Notes under the pieces: model-generated
What the model saw: only the letters and a program-made list of their open reading frames with translations
The model's database searches: none
Told to the model about the DNA's origin: nothing
Part shown: piece by piece, positions 36,330-46,240 of the stretch
How the letters are laid out: every line of letters begins with the position of its first letter
Numbering within the stretch: position 1 is the first letter of the stretch
Assembly: GCA_964036665.1 (NCBI GenBank)
Contig: OZ038529.1
Coordinates: 8,044,501 to 8,108,500 of the forward strand
Reading direction: 5' to 3'
DNA length: 64,000 bases
DNA from: Gordius sp. MW1
Lineage: Eukaryota; Nematomorpha; Gordioida; Gordea; Gordiidae
Translations under genes and position numbers: made by a program

Positions 36330-38010
36330 GATTTGAATTAGAGGGGGGCAATAGTGTTATATTGAGGTGTAAATTAATAATGTTTGGGAAAACCATAATT
36401 TTAGTGAATAACACATAGTTAGGCTTTATGGGGCCCTGTCACCTACTTGCTAAGCCAATGATTAATATTAAATTTTGAATTATTAAAAAAATATAGGTTT
36501 TATATGTGTTAATAAAGTACATAACTATGTGTTTCAAAACGCCATCTTTTAAAAATCATATAGTGTTAAATATCAATCTCTAAATCATTCACATAAACTT
36601 TGGTAAAAATTAATCATGGTACGATATTTAGCGCATGTGCTCTGCTAGTGACTTTATAAATTATTCAAATGAAAAATCAACCTTGTTGATTAATTGTTCA
36701 ACCCTTTACATTTATTTTAATTGTCATGCAATTCTTACGTTAGTGTTTTGAATTTGCATTAAAATATAACATTTTTGTTATATTGCAAATTTTTACTCAT
36801 AATCCGGGCTAGGGGGTCGGCTGCTTCCCCCTCGTTTAAGTCGAAAAATTCAAATAAATTTAACGCAATTACCTTTTGAAAAATTATTATTTTGTCTGGT
36901 CTCAATTCCTTTTCTTTATTTTTCCTCCACAACCCCTCAAATTTAGATTTTGGCTACGTCCATATCAAAGTGATAAATCTTTCTAAGTAAATGCAGATCA
37001 AAAGTGTCGAGATCAAAATATCGGAATAATTAAGGTAGGGTCAAAATTATTTAAAATGATAACCATAATTACACTAAATATAAAAAAAAATTCGTGATTA
37101 GGTCCCGGGCTACGCCGTTGAGGCGGTAAAACACATAATATTCAGTCGGAAAAGGTTTACAGCATCTATAATTTAGTAAAAATTATTTAATATAATATAT
37201 ATAATTCAACGTCTTAAATTAGATGTTACAGAATCAGCGACATTTAATTGCTATTATGAGAAGTGACGCTTAGCCGTTCTACTTGAAAAATAGACATCGA
37301 ACGAATAAAATTTGATACAGCTAGCCTACCATCATTGATTTATTCTCAAGCAATATGTATTTTGTAAACACTTCAATTAATTTTCGTTTTTATTTTACAT
37401 CACCCCTTAAAATTGTAAATAATTTGCGGCATTTGTAAAAGTTCGAGTTTTTAGGTTATGGACGGTGATTAATTAGTTTAAAAGGATTTCTTTAAATTTT
37501 TATTCTAGAGGTATGGGCTATTAAGTTTTTATTTTCAAAGTTCATTTAATTTTTCTGACCGCGGATTGAGGCCAATCTAAGACTTTGCCTTAATATTTAC
37601 GGCAGATATAATAATAATCGCTGTTTAAATTTAATTTGTACCCAGACCAGAGGCCGAAATGCATTTTTATTTTTGTGTCCGCAGCTTTTGGATTTTTTGA
37701 TACCTAAGCTTCAAATGTAGATTTTCCCTTCTACCGTTCCCCCACCTAACCATTTTTCCCATTTTCTGGGCCTCCCATGATTCTTAAATTTTTGTGGCTA
37801 TTTTTGAGAAAATGTCCATTTTATTGGTCTGGCTCATTCATATGATAAAAATGTATACATTTTTATGATCTCTGCTTAGCGTATAATCATTGCCTCCCTT
37901 CCCCCTTTTTGCTCCCATCTCTGCTCCCCCTCTTTTTACCTTCCTCTCCACCAGGCTCCCTCCCCTCCCCTATTATAAACGCTCGGCCTCCTCTCTCCAG
38001 AACGCGCCCT
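36330..38010. other. intergenic, no gene recognised
   Basis: Contains single-ended relics of GTAGCC-type MITE ends (about 36325, 36950 and 37105) and a pyrimidine-rich stretch at 37895-37970. No gene seen. Confidence 0.5.
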
Positions 38011-38017
38011 TGCATCT

Positions 38018-38180
38018 CTAACGCCTCCAAGTGACTATGTGCTTTAGCTCCAGCGCCCTATGTGACTATGTGCTATACCTCTTCCAAGTGACTATGTGCT
38101 ATAGCTTTAGCGCCTCCAAGTGACTATGTGCTATAACTCTAACGCCTCCAAGTGACTATCTGCTTAGCTTTGGCGCCTAT
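38018..38180. repeat. ~38-bp minisatellite
   Basis: About four and a half imperfect direct copies of a unit with core cctccaagtgactatgtgct followed by atagctctaacg. The units differ by small substitutions and one internal deletion. Lies 100 bp outside the left arm of the inverted repeat around the LINE. Confidence 0.82.
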
Positions 38181-38285
38181 CAAACGCTATTTTACCATCA
38201 CTAGTTTTGGCGCAAGTTTCGTAAATGTCACGAGACGACAATATGTCTTTGGGTAAAGCGGTAAAGCATTAACGGGGCTACAAAA

Positions 38286-38391
38286 TAGGCCTAGGCTATG
38301 TATTCTCGATTCAGAGTGATAAATAACAAAACGTAAAACGCATTTCTTAAACGTTCCATTCCCGAGCGCAATCATCGCGTTCGTTAATTTG
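38286..38391. repeat. left arm of 106-bp inverted repeat
   Basis: Reverse complement of 42184-42289 with one mismatch by eye (cgag versus ccag). The arms enclose 3.8 kb that is mostly the LINE. The minus-strand open frame that crosses this arm is not a gene. Confidence 0.92.
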
Positions 38392-38458
38392 TGTGTTATT
38401 GTTTACAAATTTTTTTAAATTCGCCATTTTTGCTTGTTCTAATCCATATGGTAACAAC

Positions 38459-38640
38459 AACATTTTGTGGCAATATAAAGGTATGATAAATAGATATATT
38501 AACTATTTTCCTAGATAAATAATTTTGAATTTTTAATCTCTTCAAACAAGATTTGTTCATTTATTTAACATTTTGTGGCAATAAAAAGGTATGATAAATT
38601 GATATATTAACTATTTTCCTAGGTAAATAATTTTGAATTA
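38459..38640. repeat. ~107-bp tandem duplication
   Basis: Two direct copies begin at about 38459 and 38567, sharing acattttgtggcaata-aaagg, tatgataaat and ctattttccta blocks. Lies between the left inverted arm and the 3' end of the LINE. Confidence 0.75.
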
Positions 38641-38753
38641 TTTTCTTAGGTCAGTTGCAAAAGAGGTGGGAAAAATACATCAACCATTCAAATGTTCAAC
38701 AGATTTGTCTCATTTACTAAAACATCAATCAATAGTTGATTCACCATTGTTTC

Positions 38754-40188
38754 TTATTCTTCTTCTTCTTTCTTCTTCATCGTTTTAAGGCCGTTTTCCA
38801 GGATCTCCTGGGTTAGCCTGTTTCCCCCTAATGCATTTCCTCCATTTTTCCGATCATGAGAATCCTGTTTTGTCAGACCCATTGCTTCCATGTCGGTTGC
38901 TAGAACAGAGGCCCATGTTGATTTCGGCCTCCCGCGCGGTTTCTTTCCAGATACCTCCAGGGAAGTACATCTCTTCACCCAGTCGTCGTCATTCTTCCGC
39001 TCCACATGTCCAAAATATCTTAGCCTGTTTTTCCGGATGACCTCGTTGATTGGCTCGATCCCGGTTCTTTCTCTGAGACTATTGCTTGTTATTCTTTCCC
39101 GTAGCGACACGTTTGACATCCATCTTATCATGCGCATTTCTGTGCTTTCCAATTTGGCTTTATGTATCGACATTAATGGCCACGTTTCGCTACCATATAC
39201 AAGACAACTTCTAATACATGCCGCGTAGACTTTACCCTTTAAAGTGAGTGAAACACCTTTTCCGGTCAAAAGAGGGGCCATCTCTCTAAACTTCTTCCAG
39301 GCTTGTCGTATCCTTGCTGTAACTGCCGAGTCAACATTCACATCTGCACTTAAAGAGTCCCCGAGATAGGTAAAGGTGTTAACTTTTCCTAGGGTCTCCC
39401 CATTACCGATGTTAAAGTCGGTTATGGCATTATCCGGTAGAGGTCCTGTCACGCAGGGCTTGCAGCTAAAAGTCCGGCTTGCCAATAAAAGACTTCCTTT
39501 CACACCGCTACATTTTTTGTGGACCCATCCTAGGCATTTTGTATATTGTATAGAGTTGCTAGCAACTCCTTTGTAACATACGCTACAGGGCCAGGCGAAG
39601 TTGTCTCGGCGCTCTTCATACTTTTTCCGCCAAACATCACCTTTGTTTTTCCCAAGTTAACTTTTAAGCCCTTTTTCTCCATTCCGTTTTTCCATTTTTG
39701 TATCTTAGTAAAGAGATCAGCCTCACTCTCAGCCATTATCAAGAGGTAATCGGTGTATAAAAGTTCCCATGGGAGTCCACCTCGCAGTTCTTTTGTCACC
39801 ACCTTCATTACGAGTATGAAAAGTAGGGGGCTTAAAACGGAACCTTGGTGTAGCCCAACCTTCACTTCAAAGCTTTCGCTATCGCCATCATGGGTCCTCA
39901 CTGCTGTTTGAGATTCGTCGTACATAACCATCACAGCCGTAACCAACCATTCTTCCACACATGTTTTCCTAAGAGCCCATTTTACAACTCCCGCGGCACG
40001 CGATCGAACGCTTTCTCTAGGTCTACAAAAGCGTAGTATAGTCTTTTCCCTTTTGCTTGGTGTTTTTTTTGCATCTGTCGTACTATAAAGATGGCATCGG
40101 TGGTCCCTTTCCCTGGTTTAAATCCGAACTGGATTGTCGATGTTCGTTTGTTCCCGGATTCTTTTCTCGAGCACCCTCTCGATAACTT
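38754..40188 (-). pseudogene. LINE B reverse transcriptase and C-terminus, frameshifted
   Basis: Continuation of the minus-strand polyprotein in several frames. From 40188 down: KVIERVLEKRIREQTN, then by frameshift TDAIFIVRQMQKKHQAKGK and motif A FVDLEKAFDRVPRE. Next comes 39958-39530 with motif B (HQGSVLSPLLFILVM), and motif C reads LLYTDYLLIMAE where YADD is usual. A last frame, 39503-38754, holds the C-terminal part (TFTYLGDSLSADVN, RLRYFGHVERKNDDDW, GKKPRGRPKSTW). At least three frameshifts plus loss of the second motif C aspartate make it inactive. Confidence 0.88.
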
Positions 40189-41991
40189 TCATAGTTTGGT
40201 CAAGGAGCTTATTGCCCGATATGATCCGCAGTCAAGTGGGTCGCCTTTTCCTTTGTAGATTGGTAGAAGAATGCTCTTTTTCCAGTCGCTAGGTATAGTC
40301 CCTTCCTGAATTATGGCATTACACAGCTGTGTAAGCCAAACGACTCCCAAATGTCCAGAAGCTTTTACCATCTCCTCCACTATTCCTGTTGGGCCTGCCG
40401 CTTTACCTTGTTTCGTTTTCTTTATGGCACGCTGGATTTCGTCAGTCCCAATCCAGCAGCAGGGTCCCTCCACTTTATCACAAACAACGTCATTGTCCCA
40501 GGTATTCTCTTCGTTTAAGAGTCGTTTCATGTAGTCTTTCCAAACTTTTTTGATTCCATCGCCATGAGAGATGATGTTACCCGCCGGCATTTTAACACAT
40601 TTAGTCGCCACAACATCGAGTCGTTCTTTCGCCATTTGTTTGGCTACACGAAACATGTTTTTCTTCCATTCCTCTGAGTCAAGGCGTAGAGCAAACTCGC
40701 ATCTTTTTGTTTCCTTTATTCTGGCGACGGTCCTTCTTGCAATTCTTTTAGCCTCTTGATACATAACCTTATCGCACCTTTGTTGAGATTCATGCCAGAC
40801 TTTATAGCAACGCCTTTTATCTTCGATAGCTTTCGCCGCCTCAGAGTTCCACCACCAAGTTTCCTTATGTCTTGGGGGCCCCTTTGTCCAACCACAAACG
40901 CGCGATGTTGTGTCAAGCCAAGCATTCTTCATAGCCGTCCATTTGTCGTTTACGTTCTTCGCCATCGCCACTGAGGATCCATCAAGTGCTTCTACAAAAT
41001 CCCTCTTTTGAGTATCATCTTTCAAACACCACACCTTGAGTCTCGGGATATAGCGTTTCTTTGGATTTATAAGCCCCTTCATTACGAGATCCCCAACAAT
41101 AAGACGGTGTTGTGTCACGCATTCTTCCCCAGGGACAACCTTGACGTTTTTCACCATACATCTGTCCGATTTTTTGACCATCATATAATCGACAGTACTT
41201 TTGAGGGTACCCGATTCATAGGTTATAAGCTTCCTGTCTTCTTTCTTGAAGAAAGTATTGCATATAACCATCTGAGTAGCGTCCCCAAAATCCAGAATGC
41301 GTTCCCCCTCCGTGTTCCTGGTTCCGTAGCTGTGACCACCATGGACACCTTCATAACCATCGATATTCGCGCCAACATGTCCGTTTAGATCCCTGCCTAA
41401 AATAATAGATTCTTGAAGGTAGGAAGTAATTTCCATCAGACGATCCCAGAAAATGTCTTTCTCTTCATCGCTTCTTCCTACTTGAGGGGCGTAGGCCGAT
41501 ATAACGTTGTATAGCCTTTCTCCCATCGCCATCTTTATAACTATGATCCGGTCATTCCATCGCTTGACATCGATAACTTTGTCCACCCATTTCTCAGCGA
41601 CAAGTATTCCTATACCAGCTTTTCCATTCTTGTGCCCTTGCCAGTAGAATTTATACCGCGCACCATTGGCTCCCATCATCCTAGCACCCTCTCCTTTCCA
41701 CCTTGTCTCCTGTATGCAGCATATATCTATCCTTCTCCGATTGAGTGCTTCCACTACCTCGCCCGCTCTTCCCGTTATACTCCCTATGTTCCAGGTAGCA
41801 ACCCTTAGCGTGTCGCCTTTAGACCGGCCTCCTCGAATATTTTCAAGTCGATGACCATCATTAGGAGGAAATCCTTGCGGAGTTCCCAAAACGATTTGGC
41901 CAGGATCCTCATCTTTCTTTTTGACGTAGGTCGATGAGTTAACCCACGGGGTACTTAGGGCTGTACCCCGCCCATTCGCCTTTGTATTCAT
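40189..41991 (-). pseudogene. LINE B ORF: APE-type endonuclease and RT start
   Basis: Uninterrupted 600 codons on the minus strand. Residues about 60-300 form an exonuclease-endonuclease-phosphatase domain of the CFDP2-like kind: LRVATWNIGSITG (Asn), CIQETRWKG (Glu), ISAYAPQVG, ILGRDLNGHVG (Asp/Asn) and TQHRLIVGD (His). It nicks target DNA to prime reverse transcription. The C-terminal part enters the RT domain (KQGKAAGPTGIVEEMVKASG, PIYKGKGDP, YRAISSLTKL) and then hits a stop. The long intact frame suggests fairly recent insertion, yet the remaining RT is frameshifted, so the element is not autonomous. Confidence 0.9.
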
Positions 41992-42183
41992 AGGGGGGAT
42001 TGGAGCAGGTTTTACAGCCGGATGCCCTTCCTGGCGCCAACCTCTTCGTCGGTTTGTACGATTCGCGAGGAGCGGAGATCCTATTCTGACCCCAGATCAC
42101 AGGGGTTTGAGTCGTTTTCCTTAGAGGGTGAGTTCTAAAGGACCATTCTTTTGAAACCTTTCCATATAAACGAATCCAAGTAT

Positions 42184-42289
42184 CAAATTAACGAACGCGA
42201 TGATTGCGCTCGGGAATGGAACGTTTAAGAAATGCGTTTTACGTTTTGTTATTTATCACTCTGAATCCAGAATACATAGCCTAGGCCTA
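42184..42289. repeat. right arm of 106-bp inverted repeat
   Basis: Partner of 38286-38391 in inverted orientation, 105 of 106 bases matching by eye. It ends 104 bp before the TEX261 start codon and so lies in that gene's presumed promoter or 5' leader. Confidence 0.92.
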
Positions 42290-42393
42290 CAAAATATTAA
42301 TTGCCATGAGAATGTTTCGCGATTAATATAAAAAAATTAAATTTTCAATTTTTTACATGAGATTAAATATCGGATTCTTAGTACCCATTCAAT

Positions 42394-43041
42394 ATGCTAT
42401 TTTGGTATGTTTTAAATTGGATATGCTTTTTCCTTTATGTTGCATTCTTTGCCCTATCCCTTTTTATTACTTTATATTACATAGCCGAATTTGTAGAAGA
42501 TAATACAATGTTAACCAAAAAGATTATAAGATATTTGATATTTATCACCATTATTGTAAATATCGGTTTTTGGATATTTGAAAATGATATTCCTACTACA
42601 ATTATATTATCAGGATTATTTGCACAGATTAATCATATATGGATGTTGAAGAAATTTCCTGTCATAGATATTTTATCACCAACTTTTATTATTGCAATTA
42701 TTATGCTTATGTGGAACCATTATTTAGCCTTTTCTTATTTTGCCAAAACAAGACATTCATTACATGAAATATTTACGTTTTTTACATTTTGTGAATGGAT
42801 AGTACCTTTTTCATTTTTTGTATCATTATCAGCAGGTGATAATATCTTGCCCACTACCACAACTTCAAAAAAGTCTTTTGCAAATGATAATCCATTATAT
42901 CCAAATGAGCCACATGCATTTCCCAATTCAGATGTGGTTTCTCACTATTTTCGCACAAAAATGAATAGAAACAGTTTATTAACATTTTTCAATTATACTA
43001 GTGATCTAATAATGGGCACAAAACCATGTAAAAAGTTTTAA
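42394..43041 (+). CDS. TEX261: TEX261 / Svp26-family membrane protein
   Basis: Single-exon gene for a 215-residue multi-pass membrane protein. In the family (yeast Svp26, human TEX261) the protein acts at the ER and early Golgi as an adaptor for packing certain membrane proteins into COPII vesicles. Four to five hydrophobic segments are visible (about residues 5-33, 43-60, 66-85, 95-118 and 128-148). Diagnostic blocks are LYYIAEFVEDNT, NHYLAFSYFA and FTFCEWIVPFSFFVSLSAGD followed by NILPTT. A cytosolic tail contains the family segment DVVSHYF. It is about 20 residues longer than the human protein, mainly from an insert after LPTT. The start is the ATG directly before the first membrane segment. 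A cleavage/polyadenylation signal, AAATAAAG, lies near 43090. Confidence 0.93.
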   Translation: MLFWYVLNWICFFLYVAFFALSLFITLYYIAEFVEDNTMLTKKIIRYLIFITIIVNIGFWIFENDIPTTIILSGLFAQINHIWMLKKFPVIDILSPTFIIAIIMLMWNHYLAFSYFAKTRHSLHEIFTFFTFCEWIVPFSFFVSLSAGDNILPTTTTSKKSFANDNPLYPNEPHAFPNSDVVSHYFRTKMNRNSLLTFFNYTSDLIMGTKPCKKF

Positions 43042-43099
43042 ACATAATTAATATGTGTGTTATTATCTGTTATCTAATATATTAGAGAAATAAAGTTGT

Positions 43100-43710
43100 A
43101 ATTAATTGTTTTTTGCTAATAGTGTTTAGATTATTATATCTATCATTATTTCAAAAATATAATAATTTTTTATTTGCTGTTAACATATATCTTTTTTTTT
43201 TTATTTATTATGCAAGTTTTAGTTGCCAACCATTTTGTATTAACTTTGAAATATTACATTCATTTATCTCATCTGCTCTTAAAAATAGGGGAACAATTTT
43301 ATTGTTTAGATTTAAGATTTTTTTTAATTTTTATTATTATTACTGTATACTTATTATTTTGCTCCTAATTTCATTTATTAATTAATTATACTTTTTATCA
43401 TTCTACATTAACCCAAATCATATATTTTAATTAATACAAATCTGCTCCCTAAGTCATTAAGGTTTTGATAATTCAATTTATACAAAAATAAAAAATCAAT
43501 TATACTTTTTATCATGAAAAATTGTTAATTCTCTCTTCATAACTACTCATGTAAATGTAATCATTCATCAAAACTACTTGATAATAAAATGTTATAACTG
43601 TTATGTGTATATACCATCTTCAGACGAAGAAATATCAAAAAGTTTTTGGGTTGCTTATTATCAAATTATCCACATTTATAGTCCCAAATAAGTTCAATAT
43701 GTTGAAAATT
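43100..43710. other. intergenic 3' of TEX261
   Basis: Very T-rich (43180-43380). Open frames here encode only hydrophobic low-complexity strings forced by T-richness and are not supported as genes. Confidence 0.55.
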
Positions 43711-43712
43711 TT

Positions 43713-43965
43713 TAATTGCTATGCACTTTATGGGTTTATATTTTGTTCATATTATGGAAGGTGGGGCCGTTAGGGAATATTACAATTTCATTTATTTCAA
43801 CATAAATTTCATAGCAAATATGTTTTGTTTATACGTAGTATAAAAGAGTAATAGATGTGTATGAGGATTTTAAGCAACGATATGTGAAACAGGGATTGTC
43901 CTTGGCTAAACGGGGGTTCTGGGGGCGGAGCCCCCAAGAGGGGGTCTAGGGCGTTTTTACATTTT
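43713..43965. repeat. repeat family H, copy 3 (short)
   Basis: Left motif taattgctatgcactttatg is mirrored by cataaatttcatagcaaata at 43790. This is followed by tatacgtagtataaaagagt and, 65 bp on, the perfect hairpin GGGGGCGGAGCCCCC (43921-43935). The order matches the right end of the other H copies. About 250 bp and non-coding. Confidence 0.65.
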
Positions 43966-46100
43966 AATGATAAAGTAAGATTAAGAAAGGTATATTGATA
44001 AAATCAAATTCTATGAAAGTTACTTAATCTATTAATTCGAATAATACTAAAGTCAACAATGACACTGTTACATTATGAACTTAATATTTTATCAAAGAAG
44101 TAATTATGTATCTTAGGATAAATAAAAATTATATTTTTTGCCTAAATATCTACTACGCATTTATGATTTAACTGCCCACCATATAAAGTATTCCCATGAG
44201 TTTTCACTGTCATAATTGTATAAACATTTATGTTCTTTCAAGCAGAATTGTTACAGGAAATAGAGCCCTCCCCCCTTGCCAAAACTTTTTGGTATAAAAA
44301 GTAGGCTTTGGAAATTTTATACAAACTTATGATGCTTATTTAAGCTTTGTAAACCTTGACTCATTATTCACCTTAAACTTAGAAAATGATTATAAAAATT
44401 ATTGATTTCTACAAATAATTTCTAAGAACATAGTCCCATATATTTGTTTTTGGCCCATTTATATTATATTTACGATTTACATGCGAGAAGGGAAAAGTGT
44501 TTGATATTGATTTTGGGATTGTAAATTGTTACAAAATATTTTTTAACCCTCGAGAGTACTTATGAAAATCTCAATCCTGGATAGACTTATGGGGTATATC
44601 AAACCCCTTTCTTAAAATGATCATAACTTTAACACCAATATAAGAAAACTTCCCAAGTTTTATATATAAGTTTATAGCCTCTAATAGGTTCTTGGGGAAA
44701 AAAGTTGATTATAAATAATAGTTTAAAAATTATATACTTATTACTAAGACCAAGAGTATTTATAAAAATAAAATTGTTTTATTTTTGCCAGGACACCATA
44801 CACCTAATAAAATCTTAAAAAGCAAATGTTTTTTATTAAAGGTTAAAAAATATAAAAACCTTGCATTTACACTGAATTCATATGCAGAAAAAATAGAAGT
44901 ATTTAAAAAATGGTCATTTTTTTAGGCTTGTTACCAAATTTAATAGGACCCTCTGGCTGAAAGCCTGCACGTAATTCTAAATTATATGTATAAAAAGTTT
45001 GTGAAACCACAAGAGAATAAATTTTTAGGCCATTTTTTTTATGAAAACCCTGAAAAACCAAATTTAAAAACTTAAATCTGTTTAAGTGATATTAGATTAT
45101 AACTTTCATGAAGTTTCTCACACCTCATAAGTCTCGAGGATTAATATATTGAAAAATATTGATTTCGCGGGCTCAGCTAACTCTCTTCTCACTAGACGCT
45201 ATCCTAAATACAACCGGTTAACATAGTTCTTAAGGATTTTATTGCTTTTTATACTGATTGTTTTTATTATAACTTTTGGGTGAAGGATGTCTTTAAAGGA
45301 TATATTTTCTAAGTGAATGCTAAGGCCCTATATCGGCTAAGTCCATACTTGTTGAAATATATTAGCCTTACCATACAAAATTTTTATATTTTTTATGATG
45401 TCAGGAAATCTCACCCTTATTAACCCCCACTCTATTAAATTAAAACATAACAAATGTATGAGATATATCATTCGTTATCTTAAGCTTTCTGGAACTAGTA
45501 AAATAAATTCTAGTAGTATCTTAAAGTGTATATAACGTCAATTATAAGTGAGGATTATAATTTGTCATTCTCATAACTAATCTATAAATGAAATTTAATA
45601 GAGATTTTCTAAGTCATATAGGGTTGAATTCATCTAAGCTAAACTTCATAGTAATTTATTATAATAGTTCAATAGCCTAGTCAACCTTTTTTAATATTTC
45701 TATTATATAAAAGGCATTTGATTAAACCTTGATCTAAAAATTCTTTAAGATGAGATTAAAATATTTTGATATTATAAATATTTTGGACCTTTTTATTTAA
45801 TTTTTTCTTTAAGCTGTTTTACAGAAAATTATTGTTTAGAAGGTGATAACCAAGATAAGTCTATAGAATTTTATATGTATATCGTAAACTTTAAATAAAA
45901 ACAGTTTTGCTGTTAAGTTAGCCAAAGCTAAAATTTATAAATTAAATATTAATATATTTTTCTTTGAATAAGTAAAACTTGTTATATTAATTAAATAAAA
46001 TGCATAGATATAGGATTTTAAATCCTAAATATTTTCAATTCGATTTGAAATTTTTTTAACCGAGTTACAACGCCTAAACATCACATTACAAGTTGGCAAC
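43966..46100. other. intergenic, no gene recognised
   Basis: 2.1 kb of AT-rich DNA upstream of HSP70. No coding exon or repeat boundary that I can support. Confidence 0.5.
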
Positions 46101-46109
46101 AAATCTTAA

Positions 46110-46174
46110 CCAATTAAAATTCATCTTGTATTCCACAACATTCGGGAACATTCTATTTATAAATATATATAAAC
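46110..46174 (+). promoter_or_regulatory. HSP70 core promoter: CCAAT, heat-shock element, TATA
   Basis: A CCAAT motif lies at about 46110. At 46141-46153 TTC-GG-GAA-CA-TTC is a perfect three-unit heat-shock element (nTTCnnGAAnnTTCn). A TATA stretch (TATAAATATATATAAA) follows at about 46158-46173, roughly 70 bp before the ATG. The order HSE-TATA-start is that of heat-inducible HSP70 genes. HSF binding is inferred, not shown. Confidence 0.85.
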
Positions 46175-46240
46175 CCCGATTTGCAACATCCGTCATATTC
46201 TATATTTTTTCCACACTATCTACTTTAACTCGCAAATATT

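Larger units (their letters stand above)
38750..42110 (-). mobile_element. LINE B (APE endonuclease type), full extent
   Basis: Minus-strand non-LTR retrotransposon. The 3' end at about 38750 is a (GAA)n tail, forward strand ttcttcttc. The 5' region near 42005-42040 carries the complement of an 'aagggcatccggctgtaaaa' phrase also seen in CFDP2/RTE-like elements. About 3.4 kb. No target duplication was recognised. Protein parts are listed separately. Confidence 0.8.

Noticed and set aside
38831-41854. plus-strand open frames over LINE B
   Set aside because: Antisense shadows of the LINE protein.
42735-42926. minus-strand open frame in TEX261
   Set aside because: Shadow of the TEX261 coding strand without family resemblance.
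43113-43385. hydrophobic open frames 3' of TEX261
   Set aside because: They are F/I/L/Y-rich strings forced by a T-rich strand; no start context or conservation.
43921-43935. bacterial contamination suggested by a GC hairpin
   Set aside because: Flanking sequence is continuous with a repeat family present elsewhere in the window and with host genes.
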